This document shows, one piece after another, positions 23,279 through 35,200 of a stretch of DNA of 64,000 bases. Each line of letters starts with the position of its first letter. The first letter of the stretch is position 1. Source of the DNA: Elusimicrobiales bacterium. GTDB lineage: Bacteria > Elusimicrobiota > Elusimicrobia > Elusimicrobiales > UBA9959. A program made the translations under genes and the position numbers. The stretch spans positions 1 to 64,000 of the forward strand of contig JAMPXK010000004.1 of assembly GCA_023701245.1 (NCBI GenBank). The letters are read 5' to 3'. The notes under the pieces were generated by a model, which was not told the DNA's origin, made no database searches, and worked only from the letters and a program-made list of their open reading frames with translations.

Positions 23279-26200
23279 TTAGTGGATTATACCCACCTTG
23301 CGGGTTATTACCTTGCTGCCCTTGGGGCTGGCGGCCTTCACCCGCACTATGTAGCCGCCCTTGGAGACGAACCCGCCCAGACCGTTGCGGCCGTCCCAGA
23401 TCACGAAATTCGGACCCATCTTGCCGCCGTCAGAGCCGCTGGTGAAGGTGAACTCGCGCACCACGTAGCCCAGCAGGTCGTAGATGGTGATCGTCACCTC
23501 GGCATTGTCATTCAAGGTATAGTTAATTACCGTACGGCCTTCCACGCCGCCCTTGCGCAGGTCCACCGGGTTGGGGTAGTTGGACACCTTGCTGAGCAGC
23601 TCCGTGCCTATCTCGGTGCCCGCGGGCGTAGAGACGGTGGACCACTCGGAATGCATGCCGGCGAAGTTCCAGCTGCGGATGCGGTACGTGTAGTACTTGC
23701 CCAGCGGCCGCGGCGTCTCGCCGGGGTTCACGGGGTCGCCCACCGTATAGATATTGTTGACGGCGCCGCCGGTCTTGAAGCCGGGGATGGCCGCCACGGT
23801 CTTCCAGATCGGGATGGTGCCCTCGCGCTCCTGGATCTCGTAGGACATCACGTTGGACTCGTCGTCGCTGGCCGCGTCCCACTTCAGGGTGTACGCCTGG
23901 CCGCTGGCCACGCCCTTGGCCACCTGCGGCTCGGGCGCGCCGGGCGTGGTGGGATAGGTGGTGTCTATACGGTAGATCATCACCGGCACGCCGTTCTCGC
24001 TCGGGATATAGCGCCCGTCGGCCATGATGCCGCGCACGCTCAGGATGAAGCCGCGGTCGGACACCGTCTCGCCCCAGGCCGTGTGCGGGCCGCGGAACGA
24101 GCCCTGCACGCCGCGCTGGTTGATCTTGAAGGTGCGGCCGTCGAGCTTGGTCACCACCATCATCTCGTTGCCCACGTAGACCACGCCCTCGGTGGCGAAG
24201 CCTTCGGCGGAGACCACCGAGAACGAGGAGGTGTTGACGTCTATGCGGCTGGTCAGCCTGGTGAAATGGCCGGGCGAGAGCGCCACGTTGGTCAGCCTGC
24301 CGGACAGAGCGGACCCTACCGGCTGCCAGGCGTTCTTGATGCCGGTGGGGTCGGAGAAGCTGCCGCCCAGGGACAGTTCATAGGCCACCACGGGCCCGGA
24401 AGCCGGGTTCCACATGGCGTTAAGTTCCGTGGTCTTCGAGGACCAGCCGCTGGGGACGGCGCCCAGGTCCGAGACGGCCAGCAGCATCTTGACGTTCTGC
24501 ACGTTGTCGCCCAGGAAGTACAGCGGCTTGCCCGTGCCGTCGTTGACGATGCGGTCCGGCACGTAGTCCAGGTTGGTCTCGAAGTCCAGCAGGTGGTCGC
24601 TGTCCACGTCGAACGAGGGCAGGCCGGAGTTGTTGAGGCTGATATTGGTGCACTTGCCGGTGCCGTAATAGTCGAAGTTATCGGGCCGGCCGTCGCCGTT
24701 GATATCGATCAGCGGCTCGTCCGCCTTGCAGGCGATGCCGGGGTAATTGTAGATCCAGCGGCTGGTATCGGCTATAGGCACGTTGCCCGCGCCCAGCACC
24801 ACGTTGCCGCTGGAATCGGTCAGGGCGTAGGCGGGATAGCCGTTGGAGGCCATCATCACCTCGTTGTACACCGGCGTCAGCGGGATGATGGCGGGCGAGA
24901 TCAGCACCTGGCCGGACTCCATCGGGTACTTGTCTGCGTAGTACTGGCCGGCGGCCAGCGGCATGCCGCCCATGCCGCGCAGGTCCGTGAAGGACCCCAG
25001 GGTCAGGCCGGCCATGTGGCCCATGATATCGGCCCCGGAGAGGTCGGTGTTGGAGCTGATGTCGCAGGACAGGTGCAGGGTCACCGTCCAGGTGGAAATT
25101 ATGAGGTAGGGCAGGTTCTTGTCCGTGATGTTTATGGCGATGCCGCCCTCGAAAGGCATGGTGGAGGAATGCAGCGCCGTGCCCAGGCGGGTGTCGCCTA
25201 TGGGGCTGAAGGCGCCGTCGCCGTCGTCCTTCCAGAGCGAGACGGAAGCCAGGTCGCCGTCGCCGAAGTTGAACGTGGAACTGCTGATAGTGCCGGACTG
25301 CTGCAGGTTGACCTGGCCCAGCGCGACATAATCCGACACCGTGTAGGTATTGAGCGTCATCACCGGCACGTTGCGCGTCCCCTTCTCCGCGGACTTGGGC
25401 GCTATGCTGATGCCGGTCACGGAGAAGTTGACGGCCTTGATGGGCACCAGGCTGGAGTTGAAGGGATAGATATCCGAGTACGTGCCCTTGGGCAGCGCCT
25501 TGGTAACCCCGATGTAGAGGGTGTTGGCCACGTCATGAGGGACGTTCACCGCGATCCAGGATTTGTCCCGGATCATCATGCCCACCTTGTTGGCCTTGAT
25601 GGCCATTTCGCCAAGGTCGTACACGGCGAAGTAGGTCTGCGGCAGCGGGCTCAGCGTCTGGGGCTGCGCCAGGCTGATGGAGGTCTGGGTATTGAGCGGG
25701 TTCTCCTGGTCGTACAGGTCCACTTTGCGCACGCCCACGCGCGCCGCGTGGTCCACTGTCGGCGTAAAGAAGTCGCCCAGTTTCTCCCCTCTCGAGAAGA
25801 CCCGCAGGTAAGGCTTGCCGCTGACCGCGTCTATGCCGGTCCCGTCGTACGAGACCAGTTCCGCCTCCTCGATGTAGAGGCGGCCCGCCACGGGGAAGCC
25901 CGCGGTGGAATTCAGGATCAGGTTGAAGGGCAGGGTGTCCGTGGACACGAACGGCACCAGCGTGGTGGCCCTGGCCTCCGAAATGTTGACGTCGTTGACG
26001 TCCAGCAGGTCGTTCTGGTTGGAGTCCTGGTAGACCCTGATGAACTTCACGTCGGTGTTCTTGCCGAAGGGCGCATTGGGGTCGTTGGAGGCGCCGGTGC
26101 GCTGCATCTTGATGGCGGTCCAGCGGGCGTTGCCGGCCTCGGTGGCCAGGTTAAAGCGTATCATGGGGGCGTCCAGCTGCGCCTGGTTCACGCCGCCGTC

Positions 26201-29200
26201 CAGCACCAGCTGGGTGGCCACGTCGTTGGCGCCCAGCACCACGTTGGACGGGATCTCCTTGACCACCATGGGCATGGTATTTATCGGCCAGGTGGTAAAG
26301 GCCACCGTGTTAGGAATGCCGATGGTGAAGTACCCGGCCGAAGAAATGGACAGGGAGGCCGTGCTGCCTATGATGGCGAACTGCGACATGTCGTAACTGA
26401 TGAAGGCGCAGGCCGAGTTGGTGGTGACCACGATGGGCTTCTTGAGCGTGATGCGCACCGTGCTGGAAGAGTAGGACTCGTTGCCGTAACTCATCAGGTT
26501 GGGGTAACTGCCGGTGGAGTCCGACGAGGTGTCCACGGCGTCCAGCAGGCAGTTCTCATTGGAGTCGCGCCAGACCTTGATAAGGTCGATGTCCGAGTCA
26601 TTGGACGAGCCGCGGCGGTCCAGCTTTATGGCTTCCACCCTGGCGGAGGTCTTGTCGGTCACCAGGCGCATGGCCAGCACGCCCACGTTCTTGTCGTTCT
26701 GGGTGACGGTGACCGGCGAGATGTCCTCGGGGGTCATCGTGATATTGTTCATGGTGGGCAGCAGCACGTTCATCTGGCTTACGGCCGGGTTCAGGAACTG
26801 CGCCACGTGGCCGGAATTCTCCGGTCCGAACACGAAGTTGGTCTCGAACGGTATCTCTATGCCCAGCACGTCGTTCTGCGGGTTGAGCAGGATGCTGGAG
26901 AAATTGGAGGCCTTGTCCACGTCCACGGAGACGAAGATCAGGATGGGCGTGGAACGGACGACCACGTAGTTCTGATTGAGCAGCGCGGGGTCGCGCACCG
27001 CTATGGTGGCCTTGCCCACGGGGTCGCCGTTGCGCCCGAACTGGCCGGCGCCTATGACCGTATCGGTCAGGTTCAGGCCGGTGGCGGTGTCGCGGTCGAA
27101 CACGCCGTTGCCGTTGTCCTTCCAGACGCGGATCACGGCCGCGTCCTCGTCGTAGCCGGTCAGGCTGGACGGCTGCCGGCGCGAGAGCTTGATGCCCTGC
27201 CAGCGCACGCCGAAGCCGGGAGTGGTCAGCGTCATCTGCATGAGCGGGTAGTTGAGCCAGCCCTGGTACATCATGCCGCCCACGGCCGAGCCGCTGGAAT
27301 GGTTGACGGTCGGGGAGTTGAAGGCGCCGCGCGTTACCACGGTCAGGGCGCCGGCCGCGGTGCCGTCGTAATGGATGATCTCGTTGTCCACCATGGCGTA
27401 GCCGGAGGCCGGGATGCCGGCCGTGGAGACCACCAGCCAGGCGGCGTCCATGGGACCGGGGCTGGTAACGTCCGCCGCCAGCCGCATGGCCGGCATGGAG
27501 CCGGAGGTGTCGGGCGAGAAGATAGGCTCGGTCAGCACCGTAATGGTACTGGGGCTGGAAACTATTTCGCGCACCACGGAGGCGAAGGTCAGGTTGGAGC
27601 CGGCCATGGAGAAGTAGTTGGGCAGCGACAGGGCGTTCTTGGACACGTCGTCCACCACGGGGCTGTTCTGCGGGAACGAGTCCGGCTTGAGGTAAGCGCC
27701 CAGGTAGCGCGGGTTGCCCAGGGCGTCGTTGGGCATGGCCGAGGCGCGGATGTCGTAGGTCAGGAAGTAGCGCTGGGAAACGGAGTTATTGGCGGCTTCC
27801 AGCTGGGTGAAGATGCGCTGCTCCGTGCCGAAGTCCACCCTGGAGGTCAGCGGGCCGTAGATGGTATTGCCGAAGGTACCGGAACCCACCATGACGTCAC
27901 CGCCGCCCAGGAAGCCGTTGTTGTCCTTGTCGTACCAGATCTTGACGGCGGAAATGTCGGACAGGGCGGTGCCGTCCTGGATGACCGTGCCGGTGGCGTA
28001 GACCATCAGCCAGCGCCACGTCGCGTCCGCTACGTCGGTGGTCATGGTAAAGGTGATCACCGGCTGGTTAAGGGCCTGCTGCTGCAGGCTGGGGCCGGTC
28101 AGCGTGTCGGAGGCCTTTATGATGACGGCGTCGGAATACTCGCGCACCTTGCCGATAAGCGACACGGATTTGCCGGGCGGCATCACGCCGATATTGGCGG
28201 TGCTCATGTACTTGGGCGAGGCTATCTTGAAATAGTCCGTGGCGCGGATGGCCAGGCCCAGGTAGGCGAAGTTGGAGACATTGGCCAGCGGGTCCAGGTC
28301 ATAGGTCACGAAGTAATCTTTCGGATCGTTGTAGATGGCCTGGCCGTCCAGCGCGCCGCCGTCGCCTATGATAGGCAGGATGGCCTGGCCGGAAACCACC
28401 GTGCCGGTGGACCAGTCCACTATGGAGGTGCCCTCCGCGCCGCGCGTAAGGCCGCCGAAGGAGTTGCCCAGCACGTCCACCGTGGAATAGTAGACCACCT
28501 CTTTGAGCGAGGGATCGGCCTGGCCGTCGTTCACCACCAGGCGGCCCGGCGCCTGCGGGAAGGGGCTGTCCGACGGGAAGAACCGCTGCATGTCCTGGAC
28601 GCGCAGGACGGTATCCGTGGAGGTCAGAGGGGCCTTCAGGGTGTCATAGGGGAAAGTGCGGTCCTTGAGGCCTATCATCAGCACCTCGGTGTCCTTGACG
28701 GTGCCGGTGGTGACCAGCAGGCCGTCGCCGGTGGAGTCGTACCAGATGCTGATCTTCTTGACGTCGGTCACCTTGTTCCAGGCCGGGGTATTGCCGTTCT
28801 CGGCGCCGGTGATCCAGCGGTCCAGCTTGAGGCCGCTCCAGACGGCGGAACCGTCGGAACCGTTGATCTGCATGGTGAGCCTGGCCACGGCCGTGTCCTT
28901 GTCGTTCTGCGTTACGAACGAGGGCTTGGAGAAGTCGTTGGGCTGCGACTTGTTCACGTCCGTCAGGTAGACGATGTCCGCCGTGGCCAGGAGCGGCACG
29001 GTGGAGGAGACTATGGGCTGGAAGGACCCGACCACGCCGTCTATCAGGTTCACACCGGAGTTCTCTATGCGGGCGCCGTGCGTCATATTGGGCACGGAAT
29101 CGGGTCCGAACTCGTAGACCACGTAGTAGGTGCGCGTGCTCACGGAGATGGCGCCGTCCAGGCCGGGGTTGATGAGCGGCAGCACGAAAGTGTCCGGGTC

Positions 29201-32200
29201 AAGGATGTCGTAGGCCGGCGGGTTAAGCGGGTCGGTGACCTCCTTGTCGATGCTGGGAGCGAAGATGCCGTCGCCCAGGTCCGGGTCGCCGCCGGAAGCG
29301 TCCAGGAACAGGCGCACGCTCTTGAGGTCCGCGCCGCTGCCGGTACCGGTCTTGATGACCTTGAAGGACTTGATGGTGCCGATGAAATTGTCGGTCCAGG
29401 CCTTGAGTTCGAGGAAGCCCACGCGGCCCTGCCCCTGTTCCACGTAGGCGTACTGGCCCAGCGTCAGCGTGGTGGTGCCCACGGAAGGCTGCCACCAGGC
29501 CGCGATGTCGTTGCCCTGGATCTGCACGGTGGCGGGCTGGTTGCGCACCGGCGAGGTGGCCGTCTGGATCGGGAAGTTGTTGTAAGCCACGCCCACGAAG
29601 GTGGAGTTGAGCACCACGAACGACGGGTTATCCATCACCAGCGCGAAGCTGCGCGGCGTGGCGGCGATGGTGGACATGCGCACCGCGAAGAAGAAGTTGC
29701 GCGGCGTATTGGAGACCAGCGCGGCCGTGGAGACCTTGGCGGCCAGGTCGTTGAAGCCCCAGGCCATCAGCCCGGTGTCATAGGTACCGGTGGACATCAG
29801 GATATCTATGGGGGCGCCGCCCAGGGACGTTTCGCCGTCGAAGGCGCCGATCTGGCCGAAAGTGGGATTGTCGGCGTACATGCCCACTTCCACGATGTCC
29901 GACCAGGACAGCGTGCCGGAACTCTTGATCTGCACGGAGTTCATGTACGCGGGCGGCGCGCCGGCCGGCGAGGTCTGCATGGTCAGGCGCAGCATGGGCA
30001 CCGGGGCGGGCACGTCCATGATGACGCCGTCGCCCTGGTAGATGGCGTATTTATTGATGCCGATGGAGGCCTTGGCGACCGGCAGCGGGTCCTCGGGCGC
30101 CATGTCGGTGGGCGTTATGACCAGGCCCGACAGGATCACGTCCGGGGAGGACTGCACCGGCATGCCGCGGGCGCCGTCGGCGGTATGACCGTAGATAGTG
30201 GTGTGGTGATAGTCGGTGACATTGACCTTCAGCGTTTCCACGAAGGTGTCCTGCAGCAGCAGCTGCCGCTCGCCGCGGTCGGCAGGCACGAACACATAGT
30301 CCGTGGTATTGTTGAGCCAGTCGCGCAGGTCGGCCGACCCCTTGGAACTGGTGGCCATCTTGATCTTGCCGGTGTAGTACATACCGTTCACGGCGTCACC
30401 GGTGGCCACGTTGCCGAACTTGTCGCGCGCGCGCAGCGTGACGTTGCCGGGGGTCTGCACCCGCAGGGGGTTGCCCAGGCTGTAGTTATGGTGCAGCGTG
30501 AAGTAGGCCACCGTGCTGGGCGTGACGTAGAGTTCCTGGGTGATCTGCGGCAGCACCAGGCCGTCGGCCGAGATGGAGGCGTCGGCGTACACGGTAGCGG
30601 TGCCCACTATAGTGTCCCAGAGATAGATATTGGCGAAACTCTGGCCGGGGAAGATGCTCAGGTCCACCGGGTTGGTCTTGAGCAGTTTCCATGCCGGGTT
30701 GGCGGAATTGACGGCCTCGTAAGGGTCTATGCCGCCGTAGGTGGTGTTGCGCAGGGCGGAGAAGCGCACCGTGGCCACGGAGGAGGTGGTGGTGGTGTTC
30801 TCGAAGCGGTCCTTGAGCACCACGCTGACCACCGTGGTAGTGGTGATACTGTTCACATAGTCGGCGTACTGGATGGTAGTACCGGCTATCAGGCGCCGCG
30901 GCTGGTTATAGAACAGCACGTGGTGCGGCGGCGCCGCCACCACCACGTAGGACGAGATCGCCGGCAGCCAGCCCTTGGGCATGACCGTATTGACCGTCAG
31001 CTGGTGGGCGGGATAGGAAAGCAGCGTGTCGGTCAGGTAGAAACTGGTGGCGGACTGCCCCAGGGACATCTTGGCCGAGCCGGGCCTGGCCGTCCAGCTG
31101 GACACGTCGGGAGCGGCGAACTCCACCAGGCCGGGGGAATCCGAATCCATCGTGAAACTGACGCCCTGGCCCACGCCGTCCTCCTGGCCTCCGGCCACCG
31201 GGGTGGGGTTGCCGAACCTGTCCTCTATGGACAGGGTGAAGGGCTGCGAAGTGGTGCCGGCCATGAGGGTCTGCCCGGCGTTCACGCTGACGTTCATGCG
31301 GTAGGTGAAGTCCGGCACTACATGCACGGCCTGCGTGGAAGACGCCCACGCCGCGCGGTCAGGGGCGGAGAGCCGGATGATCGGGCGCAGCGGCACGGTG
31401 GAACCGTAGAGGCTGGAGGCGGCCGTGTCGAGGTAATAGAAGGTGGCGGAGTACGCGTCCAGCGGGATGGTGATATAGTCGGCCGTGGAAGAGAACACCG
31501 GCGGGAAGACGGCCGCGGTGGGAGTGCTCAGCGAGAACGAGAAGGAATCGTTGATGGGCGACGCCATGCGCGTATAGGTGGACAGCAGCACCTGCACGGC
31601 CGCGGTGGCCAGCGACGGGTTGTCGAACATGTCGCGCAGTTCGGCCTCCATGGTCTGCTGCACGCCGAAGGTGTCTATGATCTTGCCGGCCACCAGGGTG
31701 CGCCGGGGATTGCCGAAAGAGACCTTGGCCACGTCGATGGGGTCCATGCGCAGCTGGTGGATGGCCGGCTGCATGGAACCCGAGCGGGCCTCTATCTGCC
31801 AATAGCCGGGGCGGCCGCCCTCGGAGGTGTTCAGGGCCGGCGAGAGGCCGGAGTAGGACGCCGTCCTGTCGTGGTAGCGGAACGAGACGTTGGTCTGGTT
31901 GGGCAGGATGCTGGCGGCCGGGATGAACTGGTCGTTGAGCGGCGTGCGGAAACCGTAGTCTCCGAAGGTGCCGAAAGTGCCGATGGTGCGGCCCAGGGCG
32001 GTATGCACCGAGACCTGGGACCCGGGCAGGCTGAGGTAGACGTCGGTCTGGCCCTGCTTGGTCAGGTTATCGAAGTCGTCGCGGCGCTCCACCGTGAAGG
32101 CGGCGCCGGCGCCGGCCACTTCCTGGATGCCTACGAAAGCGACAGGCTGGCTGGAGATGAAGAGCAGCTTGGAAGGCACGCCGCCGGTGGTGGTCATCAG

Positions 32201-35200
32201 GCCGCTGACGTTCTGCCTGGCGGCCACGTAGGTGGCGTAGGCGGAAGGCCCCGCTATGGTGGTGGTGCCTATCCAGATGCGGGCCCAGTCTCCGGCCTTG
32301 CTGCCCACCTGGTACGCTATCTGCGTGGAAACGCCCACCTGGCCGTTGACGTCCGTATAGACTATGGTGGAAACGCCCATATCGAGCCAGGCGGAAAGCT
32401 TCTCGTACTGCAGGGTGCCGGTAGACCCGAACACCTCGGAGATCTCCACGTAGGCAGGTACGCCGGCCGAGGAGATGTTGTTATCGAAAGCGTCCGAAAG
32501 CTGGGCCGTCATGGTCTGGCGCCCGGGCAGCAGGATGGAACCGGCCGCCACCTCGATGTCGCCGTTGGGCACGACCCGGTAGATGTTGGGCGGCCCGGGC
32601 GTGACCGCCACGTCCACCATGGGCGTCACGTTCACCATCGGGTTCAGGCTGTCGTAAGCGCCCAGCGTGTTGACGCCGGCCCTGCGGAAGGTGAACCAGT
32701 TGGGCAGGGGCTTGACGCCCTGGTCGGAATAGTAGAAAGCCGCCGTGGGCGCCGTCATGCTCGGGTCCTGGTTGGGGTTCACCTGGTCCACCATGGCGAA
32801 GGTGGCAGTGCCCAGGTAGACGTTGGGGCCCGTGGAGCAGAGGTTCTCGTAAATGTCCTTGACCATCAAGGTGGCGGAGAAGGGGAACCCGGCCACCACG
32901 GTGGTGGACGGCATCATGTAAAGCATGTGCGTGGGCGGGCCGGGGTGTACGGCCAGCGTGGAGATGCCGGTGACGTAGTCGGCGGCCGAGGCGGCGGTGG
33001 TGGCGGCTACCACGGTGTAGGTGCTGAAAGAGGTGCGGGCGTCGATGGAGAACACCGCGCTGCCGTTGGAAAGCGTCTGGGGCCCGGGAGGCGTGGTCTT
33101 GAAGTCACCGGGGACCTCCACGCTTACCGTGGGCATCACGGCCACGGGGTTGGTGTCCTGCGCCGCGGAGACGAGTTCCGTGGCCTTGTTATAGAACCTG
33201 TCGGTCACCACCACGGTGGCAAACAGCGCCCCGGTGCCTATGGTGTGGGCGGGCGGCGGACTGGTGCGCCCGGGCCAGGAGATGAGCGGGTCGCGGCAGG
33301 GCGGGCTGATATTGCACTTGCCTTCGGCCAGGCCCTGGCCGGGCAGGATCACTTCCAGGCGGGTGGCGGTGGAAGCGTAGACCTTGACCGGCGTCCTGGT
33401 AGCGGCGTCGTCGGTGCGGCACACGTTGCCGAAGTTGCCGGAGCACATGTTGTTGTCGGGCGCCAGCACGGCGTAGAGCTTCAGGTAGGAGGCGGCCTTC
33501 TTGGTGACCAGATTCATCTGCACCTGCAGCGTGCCGTAGTTCAGCGCGGAGCTGGAGACGGGCGTGTCATAGAGGTCGTCGGGCGTAACGATGTAGATGG
33601 TCGGGCCCACCGACAGGTCGGGGAACCGGTTCATGTACGGGTCCACCAGGTTGACGGTAACGCTGAACGCCTCGCCGGCGGTCTGGGTGGAGATGGCCGA
33701 CACTTTCCCCCCCGCCGGGTAATTGCCTGAGCCGGGCACCGCCGTCTCGCCGGGCAGCAGCAGCTGCAGGCCCACGGGGTCGGCGGGGCGCACCGTGAAG
33801 GTGGAGGACTGCGTGTCGTCGGACAGGCCGGAAGAGCCGTAGTCGGTGGCGGTCAGGTAATGGGTGGCGGCCTTGTGCATGTTGACGTACATGAGGTCCG
33901 TGTAGCCCACCGCGGGATTGATGGCGGCGGTGCTGACCGCGGGCGCGTACGGGTCCGAAGGCGCCACTACCCTCACGTCGGCGGGCCGGCCCGGCACCAG
34001 GTTGAAGAAGTCGTCCACCACGCCCACCCGCACGCCGAAATCGGTGCCGGCCTTCTGCTCTCCGGTCTGGCCTATCTTGCCGGTGTCGGAGCCCTGGTCG
34101 AAACCTTCTCCGGGCATCAGCAGGAGCATGCGGCGCGGTATGCCGGGGGCTACGTTCACTACCGTGGCAGTGTCCACCAGCAGCGACGGGCCCCACTCGG
34201 GGATCAGGGTAAGCATTTCCGCCCGCACGTAGGTCTCGCCGGCGCGCTTGGGGGTGACCGTAAAGGTAGCCGAACCCACCACCACCTGGGTGGACGGGGT
34301 AACTATGGAGAACGGATCGTTGCAGACCAGGCGGATCTCCTGGCTGGCGCCGGGGATGAGGTTCCAGAAAGCGTCGGTGATGTCCACCGTGACGGTGAAG
34401 GGGAAGCCGGCCTGCTGGCCGTCCACGCCGCCCGTGCGGCCGTTTGTGGTGGAGCCGGGCACGCGGGACTGCAGCGGTACCATGGCCCGCAGCTTGGTCG
34501 GGTTATTGGGATTGAGCAGGAACGTGCCGCTGGGCGTGGCGCCCAGGTTGGGGCCGGTGCCGCTCAGGTCGGTGGCGGTAACCGTCCTGAAACCGGCGCT
34601 GCGCAGGTTTATATTACTGAAGGTGGCGCTGCCGTCCACCATGTCGAAGAAGCCCAGCAGGCCGCCGTTGGCGTTCAAGTCGTCGGTAGTAGCGCGTATA
34701 TTGCTCTTATTTATGCCGTAGACGCGGTTGTACCGGGAGTCCGCGGCGTAGATCTGGGCGTTGAAGTAGACGCCGGCCGTCTGCGTGGAGATGTTGCCGG
34801 CCACGCCATAGGGCAGGATATTCTTGCCGGGCACCAGCGTCTGGGTAGGCAGCAGGACTATCAGCCTGGACGCGGTGCCGGGCTGCACCACCACGCCGGC
34901 GTCGGTGCTGGTGGAAAGCCTCGGGTTGACGGTGTCGTCGTCCAGGCCCTCTATCACCATGTTGTTGGTGGCGGCGCTGGGCACGAACCCGTTGAATATC
35001 GCGATGCCGCCGGCCATGGGCTGGGCCGGGGGATGCACCGCGTAGATGTCGTTGGAGACGACCTTCACCATGCGGCCATCGGTGGTCAGGTTGCCGTAAA
35101 CGTCCACGGCGCGGATGGAGACCGTATAGGTGGAGCCGGCCACCAGCGGCCCGGCCGTGCCGGTCTTGCCGCCGGGCACGCCTTCGGCCGCCACCTCGTT

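Noticed and set aside
23105-33730. A plus-strand open frame of 3,541 codons, and others of 2,826, 2,295 and 1,819 codons opposite the giant gene
   Set aside because: They lie antisense to a frame with clear repeated domains and a signal peptide. High GC at third positions removes stop codons from the opposite frame, and their products are low-complexity Gly/His/Arg/Val sequence with no domain.
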